Positions 34,517 to 42,804 of a DNA stretch of 55,577 bases are shown here, in pieces; the first letter of the stretch is position 1; every line of letters starts with the position of its first letter. The notes beneath the pieces are model-generated. The model was given only the letters and a program-made list of their open reading frames with translations. It did not search any database and was not told the origin of the DNA. Made by a program: the position numbers and the translations under genes. The DNA comes from Chloroflexota bacterium (GTDB taxonomy: Bacteria > Chloroflexota > Anaerolineae > UBA4142): assembly GCA_016208315.1 (NCBI GenBank), contig JACQYF010000069.1:1-55577 (forward strand), in the 5' to 3' direction.

Positions 34517-34647
34517 TAGTGCGATAGTGCAATAGTTGCATAGTTTCATAGTTTAGTCGTTGAATAGTTGGTGACTCGCGTGGTGGTGAATTGAGTAGAA
34601 CCATTATTGGACTATCAAACTACCCAACTATCGCACTATTGAACTAC
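34517..34647. repeat. Self-complementary array, unit ATAGTGC/CATAGTTT
   Basis: Runs of GATAGTGCAATAGTTGCATAGT on one side (34517-34560) pair with ACTATCAAACTACCCAACTATCGCAC on the other (34609-34647). The TAG stop of the small membrane protein (34636-34638) is within the right half. Confidence 0.85.
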
Positions 34648-34791
34648 CGCCGGCTTGTCCACCTGCTCGATTTCGGGTTTTTCCAGCTTGACCTCGCCGG
34701 CCAACCCCTTGACCGCGAACGCAAAACCCACAAACAAGAGTGTGCCCAACAGCGTGTCTCCGATCAGAATCCACAGCGCATAATTTTCCAT
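34636..34791 (-). CDS. Small single-span membrane protein, 51 residues
   Basis: A 51-residue protein begins MENYALWILIGDTLLGTLLF, continues with a hydrophobic VGFAFAV, and ends in a charged tail (KLEKPEIEQVDKPAVVQ). One membrane helix is clear. AGGAGG lies 6 bases before the ATG, strong support for translation. It lies between the response regulator and the TtrB-like gene on the same strand, so it may be an accessory or assembly subunit of the membrane complex. I do not recognise a family. Confidence 0.75.
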   Translation of the reverse strand: MENYALWILIGDTLLGTLLFVGFAFAVKGLAGEVKLEKPEIEQVDKPAVVQ

Positions 34792-34875
34792 CGGTCGCCT
34801 CCTGAAATTGATTTGTCGCTTGGCAGTATAAACTCATTTCAGACCGGCGACCATCGCTTTTTCAATCATTCGCCC

Positions 34876-34891
34876 TACTGCGCGCGCAGTA
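34876..34891. promoter_or_regulatory. 16-bp perfect palindrome TACTGCGCGCGCAGTA
   Basis: An exact 8+8 dyad about 85 bases upstream of the small membrane protein gene. It could be an operator for that gene; no promoter hexamers were identified next to it. Confidence 0.45.
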
Positions 34892-34920
34892 TTCTGTCTT
34901 ACTGTGTTCCTGCTATGGTT

Positions 34921-35008
34921 ACTCCCACACGCCCACACGCCCACACGCCCACACGCCCATCGCTCCCATACTCCCATACTCCCATACACCCATACGCCCA
35001 TACTCCCC
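34921..35008. repeat. Tandem octamer array CCCACACG / CCCATACT
   Basis: Four CCCACACG-type units are followed by about six CCCATACT-type units, all in one orientation. It abuts the stop codon of the response regulator gene (35016-35018). Unlike the other arrays it has no inverted half. Confidence 0.88.
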
Positions 35009-35015
35009 CGCGCAC

Positions 35016-35669
35016 TCACCCCTCCGCGTCAATCAGTCCATGTCGCAAGGCATACCGAATCAACTCGCTGCGATTGTGCAGGTTCAACTTTTGCATGAGG
35101 TTGGCGCGATGGGTCGCAATCGTAAAGGGACTGAGCACCAACTTGTCCGCGATCTGTTGATTCGTCAACCCTTCCGCGATCAGCGTGAGGATTTCGCGCT
35201 GGCGCGCGGTTAGCTCCTCGATCTGCTTCTTCTCCGTGCCGCTGGCTTGTTTGAGGTATTCGCCGACCAGGTGTTTGGCCGCCGACGGCTGGAGATACAC
35301 CTCGCCGCGCTGAACGGCTTGCAGCGCGAGCAACAATTCTGCCACCTCGGCGCCCTTCAAGATGTAACCCGACGCGCCAACCGCCAACGCGCGGAAAAGG
35401 TAATTCGCGTCGTCGTGAACGGTCAAGAGCAATACATTCACGTTGGGAGTGTCGCGTTTGATCTGCGCGGTCGCGTCCAAGCCGTCCAGCTCGGGCATGC
35501 CGATGTCCATGAGGACGACGTCGGGCGCGAGCGCGCGTGTTTTTGCCACCGCTTCTCTGCCCGTCGCCGCCTCGCCGACGATCAGCAAATCCGGTTGGGT
35601 TTCAAGCAACGCGCGGATGCCGCGCCGTACCAACGTATGGTCGTCGGCGAGGAGTATCTTCATCGTCAT
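35016..35669 (-). CDS. NarL/FixJ-family response regulator (module 1)
   Basis: This is a 217-residue regulator: KILLADDHTLVRRGIRALLE, phosphoacceptor Asp in VVLMDIGMPELDG, Thr in LLLTVHDD, Lys in GYILKGAEV, and LuxR-type HTH LIAEGLTNQQIADKLVLSPFTIATHRANLMQKL. It is the last gene of module 1 (binding protein, kinase, regulator) and the nearest regulator to the TtrBCA-like operon, so it is the prime candidate to bind the phased motifs. The start is uncertain between 35669 and 35663. Confidence 0.9.
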   Translation of the reverse strand: MTMKILLADDHTLVRRGIRALLETQPDLLIVGEAATGREAVAKTRALAPDVVLMDIGMPELDGLDATAQIKRDTPNVNVLLLTVHDDANYLFRALAVGASGYILKGAEVAELLLALQAVQRGEVYLQPSAAKHLVGEYLKQASGTEKKQIEELTARQREILTLIAEGLTNQQIADKLVLSPFTIATHRANLMQKLNLHNRSELIRYALRHGLIDAEG

Positions 35670-35688
35670 CGGTTCACACCGTTCCTCA

Positions 35689-35738
35689 TATTGCGTATTG
35701 CGTATTCCGTTTACGCAATACGCAATACGCAATACGCA
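35689..35738. repeat. Self-complementary heptamer array, unit GCGTATT
   Basis: ATTGCGTATTGCGTATTCCG is followed by ACGCAATACGCAATACGCAATACGC. The kinase stop TGA (35739-35741) is directly adjacent. An equivalent array sits at the same place in module 2 (38845-38911). Confidence 0.9.
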
Positions 35739-37196
35739 TCACGTTATCGGAATCTCCACCCGCACCCACGTTCCCTTTCCAAGTTCACTGGCAATCTCGA
35801 GGTGTCCGCCTAACAACTCGGCGCGTTCGCGCATGCCGAGCAAGCCGATGGCGCCCGCGCCTAACGCTTCTTCGACGACAAATCCCCTTCCATCGTCGCT
35901 CACGCAGATGCTCACCACGGTCGCGTCGAATTGCAGGCAAATGGCGATGCGCTGGGCCCCCGCGTGCTGGACGATATTGTTGACGGCTTCTTGGACAATG
36001 CGGAACAGCGTCGTCTCGATGTGTGGCGCAAGGCGACGACGCGGGCCCTGGACTTGCAAGTCGAGCGCAAGGTGGGCGCGCTCACAAGCGCGCTCGGCGA
36101 AACTGCGGAGCGCGGGCGCGAGTCCCGCGTCGTCGAGGATGGTCGGGCGCAAATCGAAAATCAACCGGCGCGTCTGATCGAGAATCTGCGCGGCGAGCGT
36201 GCGAGTCTCCGCCAGGCGACCGCGCGTCGCGTCCTCGGACGCGAGTTGCTGCTCGTGAGTTTGCAGGCCGACGATGAGAGCGGTCAAGCTCTGCGCGAAC
36301 TCGTCGTGCAATTCGCGCGCCACGTGCTTGCGCTCCTCCTCCTGCGCGTCAATCACCCGTTCGAGCAGTTGCCGCCGGAACACTTCGCGCTGCCGCTCTT
36401 GAGCGATGGCGTGCAGGGCGGCGAGTTCTTCGTTCCGCTGGCGCAACTGTTCGTTCGAGGCGCGCAACTCGCCTTGCGAACGCGCCAGCGCGCGCGTCAT
36501 CGCATTGAACGCCGCGCCGAGTTGGGCGATTTCGTCCTGCCCTGCGATGGGCGCAGCGCGGGTAAAATCGCCGCGCGCAACCGCGCCCGTCACCTGCACC
36601 AATTTTTCGAGCGGGCGCGCCAGCACGCGCGCGAGCAGGTAGGCGGCAATGAAGACGGGAACCAAGCTCAATGCCGTGACCAGCAAAAGGTTAAAGGTAT
36701 GGCGGTCAATGTCCGCGTTCATCGCGCGCTCGGACATGCCGACCCGCACCATGCCGATTTTGCCGTCGAAGAGTGGAACGGCGACGTCGAGCACAAGCCC
36801 TTCCTCGGTGCTGATGCGCTGCGCACGATAGCGTTCATTCGCCTCCGCGCGGTTCGCGGCGATCAAGCCCCTGGGTACCCCGCGTCCAAAGCTCTGCGCG
36901 AGGACGCGCCGCTCGGTATCGAGAACGAGAATGTAGCGCACGTCGGGATTGTTGAGGAGCGTATCGCCAATGAGTTCGTTCAGGTAAAAGAGGTCGTTGG
37001 TCAGCACCGCGTCCGTCGCGTACGCGGCGAAGGCGGACGCCGTCGCGGCGCTGCGCTGCTCGAATTGCTCGCGCGCAAAGGCGGCGACTTCGGCGCGATT
37101 CAAGTACGTGCGAATCAAGCCCAAGCCGAGCGTGAGCAACAGCATCACGCCCACCAATTGAAACGAGAGACTCGACCAGCGAAAGAGGGCTTTCAC
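35739..37196 (-). CDS. Membrane sensor histidine kinase with HAMP (module 1)
   Basis: This is a 485-residue kinase. Two membrane helices (VGVMLLLTLGLGL and LLLVTALSLVPVFIAAYLLA) enclose a periplasmic sensor of about 150 residues; HAMP follows (ARPLEKLVQVTGAVARGDF), then HisKA_3 with phospho-His in KHVARELHDEFAQSLTAL and an HATPase_c domain (RIVQEAVNNIVQHAGAQ, DDGRGF, GLLGMRERAELLGG). It overlaps the PhnD-like gene by four bases, so the binding protein probably presents ligand to its periplasmic domain. Confidence 0.92.
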   Translation of the reverse strand: MKALFRWSSLSFQLVGVMLLLTLGLGLIRTYLNRAEVAAFAREQFEQRSAATASAFAAYATDAVLTNDLFYLNELIGDTLLNNPDVRYILVLDTERRVLAQSFGRGVPRGLIAANRAEANERYRAQRISTEEGLVLDVAVPLFDGKIGMVRVGMSERAMNADIDRHTFNLLLVTALSLVPVFIAAYLLARVLARPLEKLVQVTGAVARGDFTRAAPIAGQDEIAQLGAAFNAMTRALARSQGELRASNEQLRQRNEELAALHAIAQERQREVFRRQLLERVIDAQEEERKHVARELHDEFAQSLTALIVGLQTHEQQLASEDATRGRLAETRTLAAQILDQTRRLIFDLRPTILDDAGLAPALRSFAERACERAHLALDLQVQGPRRRLAPHIETTLFRIVQEAVNNIVQHAGAQRIAICLQFDATVVSICVSDDGRGFVVEEALGAGAIGLLGMRERAELLGGHLEIASELGKGTWVRVEIPIT

Positions 37197-38125
37197 TTTT
37201 TGAGCATCCGGGCGCGCTCACGCATTGCGCGCACCGAATCGTAAGCGCGGTCGTCGGGCACGACGAAACGGTCAATGCCGACTTGCGCGAGGATCGCGCG
37301 ACCGGCGTCGTCGGCATCCAGCGCCAGCAGGATGTCGCGCAATTCCGCTTTCAGTTTCGCGTCAAGATTCGGATTCACGACGAGCGGCGAGCTGCCAAAC
37401 GGCCCGTAGCGCGCAATGATTTTGGTGCGCGCCGGCAGCGGCGAATTCGCGTCAACCAGAAAATCAAAGACTTGGTTGTCCACCGTCGCGCCGTCCACCA
37501 GATTTTCCGCCACGGCTTTGATCGAATTGTCGTGACTGTAGGTGAAAATCGTGCGGCTGAAAAACGCCTCGGGCGACGTGCCCATCTGCAGCAGTTGGTC
37601 TACGGCGACGAGGCGCCCCGTGTTGGAGAGCGGATCGGAAAAAGCGAACGTCTTGCCGCGCAAATCGGCAAGCGACCGCGCCGGACTGTCGGCGGGCACG
37701 ATCAGATAGGCGTAGTAAACCGTTTCGCCTTTCACTTGAGGGACGACCAGCGCCTGCATCCCGAATTGCTCTTGGCCTTCGAGATAGGCATTCGTGCAGA
37801 CGATGGCCAGCGCAACCGTGCCCTCGCGCACCAGGTTGTTGATCTCGTCATAGGTTTTGCCTTGCACGAGTTGCGCGGGGCGGTTCAGTTTCTGTCCGAG
37901 GTACACGGCGAGGTCTTGGTAGAGGGCAAGCCCCTGCCGCGGGGAGTAGACAGGCGCGACGGCAATGCGGAGAACGTCGTCACTCGCCGACGCGGCGCTC
38001 GGCGTGGGCGCATTCGTTTCTAGGTCGCCAAGCCGAACGCGCGGAATCGTCGCGTCCGTGCTTGCGCACGCGATCAGAAGCAAGAGCCAAAGAGGATAAG
38101 ACGGCGACAGCCAGCGCTTGACCAT
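37193..38125 (-). CDS. PhnD-like periplasmic oxyanion-binding sensor protein (module 1)
   Basis: This is a 310-residue periplasmic binding protein of the phosphate/phosphonate (PhnD) family with a lipoprotein-like signal (LLLLIAC, Cys 20). Features: VLRIAVAPVYSPRQGLALYQ, KTYDEINNLVREG, ALAIVCTNAYLEG (Cys 110), DLRGKTFAFSDPLSNTGRL and FTYSHDNSIKAV. No ABC genes accompany it; it is coupled to a kinase, as in AioX/ArrX-type arsenic sensors and in TtrS, where such a domain senses tetrathionate. Cys 110 is conserved in the module 2 paralogue and might bind As(III). Ligand is inferred only. Confidence 0.85.
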   Translation of the reverse strand: MVKRWLSPSYPLWLLLLIACASTDATIPRVRLGDLETNAPTPSAASASDDVLRIAVAPVYSPRQGLALYQDLAVYLGQKLNRPAQLVQGKTYDEINNLVREGTVALAIVCTNAYLEGQEQFGMQALVVPQVKGETVYYAYLIVPADSPARSLADLRGKTFAFSDPLSNTGRLVAVDQLLQMGTSPEAFFSRTIFTYSHDNSIKAVAENLVDGATVDNQVFDFLVDANSPLPARTKIIARYGPFGSSPLVVNPNLDAKLKAELRDILLALDADDAGRAILAQVGIDRFVVPDDRAYDSVRAMRERARMLKK

Positions 38126-38181
38126 GCTTTCATTATCGCATGTAGCCGCGGAGAGGTCAAATATTGGAGCAGGGGGATGGT

Positions 38182-38832
38182 CTATTCTTCCGTCATCCAG
38201 CCCGCTTGCAGTGCATAGCGGACGAGCGCGGCGCGGCTCGTGAGCCGCAATTTCTCCATCCCGCGCGCGCGATAACTTTCGACCGTTTTGACGCTGACCG
38301 ACAACTCGGCCGCGATTTTCTGGTTGGTGTGGCCCAGCGCCACGCGCTTGAGCACCGCTTCTTCACGCTCGCTCAGCGCGGCGGACGACCGGCTCGCTTC
38401 GCCCGCGGCGGGAATCATTTGGTCGAGCAATAGTTTCGCGTGCGAGGGATGGATGTAGACATTGCCACGCATCACCGCGCGGATCGCGGAAATCAATTCG
38501 GCGTCCGCGGCGCTTTTGGGGCAATAGCCCGCCGCGCCCGCGGCGAGCGCGCGCCGCAAATAGTCCTCTTCCTCGTGCATCGTCAGGACGAGGACGCGCA
38601 GGTTCGGGTGGGCGCGCTTGGCCTGGCGCAAGACTTGCAGCCCATCCGTTTTGGGCATGCTGATATCGAGAATGAGCAGGTCGGGGGCTTGCGCGTCCAC
38701 GACGGCCAGCGCCTCTTGCCCGTTCGTCGCTTCACCGACGACGACCATATCGTCCTGCGCGTTCAAGAGCATCTTCAGCCCCGCCCGCAGTACCGCATGG
38801 TCGTCCGCAAGGACGATTCTTGTCTTGTTCAT
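38182..38832 (-). CDS. NarL/FixJ-family response regulator (module 2)
   Basis: This is a 216-residue regulator: RIVLADDHAVLRAGLKMLL, Asp in LLILDISMPKTDG, Thr in LVLTMHEEE, Lys in GYCPKSAAD, HTH VALGHTNQKIAAELSVSVKTVESYRARGMEKL. The recognition helix differs clearly from module 1 (TVESYRARGMEKL versus TIATHRANLMQKL), so the two modules probably regulate different sites. It ends 57 bases before the module 1 binding-protein gene. Confidence 0.9.
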   Translation of the reverse strand: MNKTRIVLADDHAVLRAGLKMLLNAQDDMVVVGEATNGQEALAVVDAQAPDLLILDISMPKTDGLQVLRQAKRAHPNLRVLVLTMHEEEDYLRRALAAGAAGYCPKSAADAELISAIRAVMRGNVYIHPSHAKLLLDQMIPAAGEASRSSAALSEREEAVLKRVALGHTNQKIAAELSVSVKTVESYRARGMEKLRLTSRAALVRYALQAGWMTEE

Positions 38833-38844
38833 GTGCCATGTCCT

Positions 38845-38911
38845 ACTACGTATTGCGTATTGCGAATTGCGTATTCCGTATTCTGTTTACGAACTATGCA
38901 ATACTTGCTAC
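38845..38911. repeat. Self-complementary heptamer array, unit GCGTATT (module 2)
   Basis: ACGTATTGCGTATTGCGAATTGCG is followed by degenerate complements (ACGAACTATGCAATACTTGC). The kinase stop TAG (38908-38910) is at its edge. Same position and related unit as 35689-35738, but more diverged. Confidence 0.8.
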
Positions 38912-40833
38912 GTGATCGGAATTTCCACAAACACGCTCGTCCCCGACCCAACGGCGGATTCGATCTGTAATCGCCCGCCGACCAGTTCCGAGCGTTCACG
39001 CATCCCGTGCAGACCGAGTTTCGTTTCTTCGAGCGGCGAGTCGAGGATGGCGCGCACGTCAAACCCCTGCCCGTCGTCTTCGATCACGGCGACCACCAGG
39101 TCGCGCTTGTGTTCTACGACAATACTCACGTTCTTGGCGTAGGCGTGCTTGGCGATGTTCGTCAACGCCTCCTGGATCACTCGGTAGAGGGTTAACTCGA
39201 TCTGCGCGGGCAGCCGCTGGTCGTCGTGAAATCCGGTCATCTGGAGGTCTACGGCGAGGCCGAAATTGCCGCGGTAATTCGCGATGTAACGCTCGAGGGC
39301 CGCGGCGAGTCCCAAGTCGTCCAGTACGGCCGGACGCAACTCTCGCGCCAGCCGTTTGACCGATTCCAGCGTCTGCGCCGCGATCTCGCGCAGGGTGTTA
39401 AAGCGCTCGCGCGCGATAGAGTCGCAGGCATCGCTGGCCGCGCGCAAGCCGACCATGAGCGAGGTGATCGCCTGGCCGGTATCGTCGTGCAGTTCACGGG
39501 CGATGCGCTTGCGCTCTTCTTCTTGCGCGCGGATGACCTTTTCAAGCAGTTGCCCGCGGACGCGTTCCTTGTCGCGCAAGTCGTCCCACAGCCGCGCGTT
39601 CTCGACGGCAATGCCGACCTGTTGGCCCACCGCTTCCAGCAGCTTGGCCTCATCCGCGCCGAGCGCCTGCGGGTGCGCGCTTGCCACGCCCAACACGCCG
39701 AGGACGCGATCGTGCGAGAGGATCGGCACGGTGATGTGCGCGTTGATCGCCTCTCCGCCATTGATGCGACCGTCACGCAGCGGACAGCGCTCGGGCAAGG
39801 GAGTGATGACGATGGACTGTTTGTTCTGCAAGGCGACCGTGCAAGGGCAGCCGTGCAGACCGATTTCCACTTCGCGTTCGCCGATTTCGATAGGTAGACC
39901 GACCCAACTGGTCAACTGTACGCGCCGGCCCTCGTGGTCGAGGAGAAAGACCCAACCGGCCGGCAAATCGAGAGATTGCAGTAGGGCGCGCAAGGAACGA
40001 TCGAGCGTCTCGGCTAGCGGCGCGGGGGCGTTCATCGCATTTGCCACCGCGTTCAGGGCGGCCAATTCACGATGGCGTTGCAACATGGCGCGCTGCGCTT
40101 GGGCCAGTTCCGCCGTCATGCGATTGAACGCCGTCGAGAGTTGACCGATTTCGTCCTCGCCCCATGGCGGCGCTTGGCGGGACAGATCGCCGCGCGCCAC
40201 GGCCTGAGTCACTTGGACCAAGGTGAGAATCGGACGCGTCAGAATCAACGTCAAGAGATATGCGGCGCCAATGCCGAGGAGCGACACCGCGAGCGTGGTC
40301 AACAGCATCGTCCCCGTCAATTCGTCCACCGCGGCGTAGACGCTCGTCTCGGTCAAGCCGACCCGCGCGCTGCCGGCGCGCCCCTCGAAAATCGGCACGG
40401 CGACGTCATGGATCCGGCCCTCGTCGCTCGCCAGGACCACGGTGTGCGCGCGTTCGCCGGGCGCGAGGGTATTCTTTTCCGCGAGGCCCCGCGGAAAGCC
40501 CCGGTCGAAGGCGTGGACCAGGACCTGGTTGTTTTCGTCGAGGATGAACGCGTAGCGCAAATCGCTATTATTCTGAATCGTGTCTTGGAGCAGTTGGTGC
40601 AGCGCAAAAGTGTTGTTGATGAGGATGAGGTCGGTCGAATGGGCGGCCAGATCGCGGGCAATCGAGACTCCGCGCTCCTCCAACCGCGCCGTTAACGCGG
40701 TCGTCATGCTCGCGCGCACTTCCCACGTGATGCCAAACCCCAGGAGCAGCACCAGGGCGAGCACGATGCCCATCATTTTGATGCGGACGCCTGGACGCAG
40801 CAGCCAGGCGCGGAGACGAGCCGAGAATTTCAT
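38908..40833 (-). CDS. Membrane sensor histidine kinase with HAMP and GAF (module 2)
   Basis: This is a 641-residue kinase: first helix MMGIVLALVLLLGFGITW, a periplasmic sensor, second helix LAVSLLGIGAAYLLTLIL, HAMP (TLVQVTQAVARGDLSRQAP), a GAF domain (about residues 270-425, with CPC and a later Cys in PERCPLRDG that could sense redox state or metal), HisKA_3 (RIARELHDDTGQAITSL) and HATPase_c. The extra GAF domain is absent from the module 1 kinase. It overlaps the PhnD-like gene by four bases. Confidence 0.92.
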   Translation of the reverse strand: MKFSARLRAWLLRPGVRIKMMGIVLALVLLLGFGITWEVRASMTTALTARLEERGVSIARDLAAHSTDLILINNTFALHQLLQDTIQNNSDLRYAFILDENNQVLVHAFDRGFPRGLAEKNTLAPGERAHTVVLASDEGRIHDVAVPIFEGRAGSARVGLTETSVYAAVDELTGTMLLTTLAVSLLGIGAAYLLTLILTRPILTLVQVTQAVARGDLSRQAPPWGEDEIGQLSTAFNRMTAELAQAQRAMLQRHRELAALNAVANAMNAPAPLAETLDRSLRALLQSLDLPAGWVFLLDHEGRRVQLTSWVGLPIEIGEREVEIGLHGCPCTVALQNKQSIVITPLPERCPLRDGRINGGEAINAHITVPILSHDRVLGVLGVASAHPQALGADEAKLLEAVGQQVGIAVENARLWDDLRDKERVRGQLLEKVIRAQEEERKRIARELHDDTGQAITSLMVGLRAASDACDSIARERFNTLREIAAQTLESVKRLARELRPAVLDDLGLAAALERYIANYRGNFGLAVDLQMTGFHDDQRLPAQIELTLYRVIQEALTNIAKHAYAKNVSIVVEHKRDLVVAVIEDDGQGFDVRAILDSPLEETKLGLHGMRERSELVGGRLQIESAVGSGTSVFVEIPIT

Positions 40834-41762
40834 TGCGCGGTATTCACCTGTAATTCGAGCGCGCGGGCCGAATCATAGATGCGGTCGGAAACGACGACAA
40901 AGCGTTCGATCATCAGGCCGCGCAAAATGGTCGCGCCCTCGGAATCGTAGATCATTTGGAGGAGCACTTCGCGCAGGGTCTCTTTCAACTGCGGGCTGAG
41001 GTTCGGGTTGACGACCACGGGCGGGATGCCGAACGCGGGCGAGCGGTGAATCACGCGCACGCGCGTGCCGATGCTTGGCTCGCGGGCCACCAGGTAATCG
41101 TAGACCAGACTGTCCACGTTCGCGCCGTCGGCGACTTTGTTCGCCACAGCGCGAATGGCATTGTCATGGCTGTAGGTGAAAAAGGTGCGCGCGAAATATT
41201 GTTCGGGGGGGCCATCCAAGGACCTGACTAACGACGTGGGATAGACGCGTCCGGTAAGCGACATGGGGTCCGTGAAAGCGAACACCTTGCCGCGCAGGTC
41301 GGTCATGGAACGCGCCGGGCTGTCCGCGGCGACGATCAAGAGCGAATAGTAAACGGTTTCGCCGTTCACTTGCGGCGCGACGAGCAGTTCCATCCCGAAC
41401 TCGCGTTGCCCGACGACGTACGCGCTGGTGCAGACAAAGGCCACGTCTACATTGCCGCTCTTGACGAGGTCGTTGATCTCGGCGTAGGTCTGTCGCTGGA
41501 CCAGCTCCACGCGCCGGTTGAGCTTGCGGCCGATGTAATTGAGCAAATCGCCGTAACTCTCGACATTGCCCTTGGGCGAGATGACCGCCGCGACGGCCAC
41601 GCGCAGGGGTTTGGTATCGTCGGGCGAGTACAGCACGGTGGACGCTGGTTCGACATCGCCGAAACGAAAATCCACGGCCCGCGCGGGAGCGCCGCACGCG
41701 GTCAGCGCGAGTATAAAAAGAATGCTGCACGCAATACTTACACGACTTTTCAGCACGGTCAT
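40830..41762 (-). CDS. PhnD-like periplasmic oxyanion-binding sensor protein (module 2)
   Basis: This is a 310-residue lipoprotein (lipobox LTAC) of the PhnD family, equal in length to the module 1 paralogue and sharing RQTYAEINDLVKSG, VAFVCTSAYVVGQREFGMELLVAPQVNGETVYYSLLI (Cys about 111), DLRGKVFAFTDPMSLTGR and FTYSHDNAIRAV. ATG 41762 is used; the longer frame starts in spacer and would add a charged leader before the signal. It is the first gene of a six-gene run of two tandem modules. Confidence 0.85.
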   Translation of the reverse strand: MTVLKSRVSIACSILFILALTACGAPARAVDFRFGDVEPASTVLYSPDDTKPLRVAVAAVISPKGNVESYGDLLNYIGRKLNRRVELVQRQTYAEINDLVKSGNVDVAFVCTSAYVVGQREFGMELLVAPQVNGETVYYSLLIVAADSPARSMTDLRGKVFAFTDPMSLTGRVYPTSLVRSLDGPPEQYFARTFFTYSHDNAIRAVANKVADGANVDSLVYDYLVAREPSIGTRVRVIHRSPAFGIPPVVVNPNLSPQLKETLREVLLQMIYDSEGATILRGLMIERFVVVSDRIYDSARALELQVNTAQ

Positions 41763-41888
41763 CGCTTCTTTCTGGTCGAGTTTCCACCATTCTCGCGCCA
41801 TTCAGTCCGAGTATGGTCCAAGTTCGGTCCAATTTGGTCTTTTTACGTTCGCGCGATAGAATCTAGCCGGGAATGGACGACTTGCCTC

Positions 41889-41919
41889 TTGACTCTCCCC
41901 TCGCGGGAGGGTGTACACT
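41889..41919 (+). promoter_or_regulatory. MerR-type promoter with 19-bp spacer and central dyad
   Basis: TTGACT (41889-41894) and TACACT (41914-41919) are 19 bases apart, the overlong spacing that MerR-family activators correct by DNA distortion. The spacer holds the dyad ACTCTCCC-ctcgc-GGGAGGGT, centred as expected for the operator of the gene just downstream. Confidence 0.75.
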
Positions 41920-41949
41920 GTTCGCAGAATCGCACTCTGGAGTGGAACG

Positions 41950-42801
41950 ATGTTCAGAATCGGCGATTTCTCAAAACTTTCTCAGGTCTCGGTCAAAACG
42001 CTGCGGTATTACGATGAACTGGGTCTCCTCAAACCGGTAGAGGTGGACCGCTTTACGAACTACCGCTACTACTCGGCCGACCAATTGCCCCGGCTCAATC
42101 GCATTCTCGCGCTCAAAGACCTCGGCTTGTCGCTCGACGAGATCGCGCAACTCCTCGACGACGAACTGCCCGCCGCGCAAATCCGCGGGATGCTGCGGCT
42201 GAAGCAGGTCGAGGCGCGCGAACGCGTGCAGGACGAGCAGGCGCGTTTGGCGCGGGTCGAAGCGCGGCTGAGACAAATCGAACAGGAGGGCAAAATGCCA
42301 ACGTACGATGTGGTCGTCAAGAGAGTCGAGCCGCTGCTCGTCGCGTCCGTGCGCGATGTCATTCCCAGCTATGACGCGCAGGGACAACTGTGGGGCGAAC
42401 TGGATGGCTTTTTGAGCCGCCGGCATGCGCATCCGGTCGGACCCTGTTTGACGCTTTACCACGACACGGAGTTCAAGGAACGCGATGTGGATGTCGAGGT
42501 GTGCGAGCCGCTCGGCGACGAATTGCCGCGCGAGGGACGCGTCAACGTGTATACGCTGCCGGGCGTCGAGAGCATGGCGTGCGTCTTGCACCTCGGCGGC
42601 TTTGCGAACGTGGGACAAGCGTACAGCGCGCTGACGTCGTGGATTCAAGCCAACGGTTATCGCATCATCGGCCCCAACCGCGAGGTCTACTTGGTCGCCG
42701 TGATGTATCAGAAAACCGACGTCGAGTACCCGGCGGACTTTATTACCGACAAGGAAGAGAATCGGCTGACCGAAATCCAGTTTCCGGTCGCGAAGGTCTA
42801 G
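41950..42801 (+). CDS. MerR-family regulator with GyrI/BmrR-like effector domain
   Basis: This is a 283-residue BmrR-like activator. The N-terminal MerR winged helix is FRIGDFSKLSQVSVKTLRYYDELGLLKP; a coiled-coil linker follows (LKQVEARERVQDEQARLARV), then a GyrI-like ligand-binding domain (about residues 120-280, YDVVVKRVEPLLVASVRDV). Such proteins bind bulky, often cationic compounds. GGAG is placed 7 bases before ATG 41950. It is followed by a hydrolase gene after three bases and should activate both from the promoter at 41889. Confidence 0.9.
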   Translation: MFRIGDFSKLSQVSVKTLRYYDELGLLKPVEVDRFTNYRYYSADQLPRLNRILALKDLGLSLDEIAQLLDDELPAAQIRGMLRLKQVEARERVQDEQARLARVEARLRQIEQEGKMPTYDVVVKRVEPLLVASVRDVIPSYDAQGQLWGELDGFLSRRHAHPVGPCLTLYHDTEFKERDVDVEVCEPLGDELPREGRVNVYTLPGVESMACVLHLGGFANVGQAYSALTSWIQANGYRIIGPNREVYLVAVMYQKTDVEYPADFITDKEENRLTEIQFPVAKV

Positions 42802-42804
42802 AAG

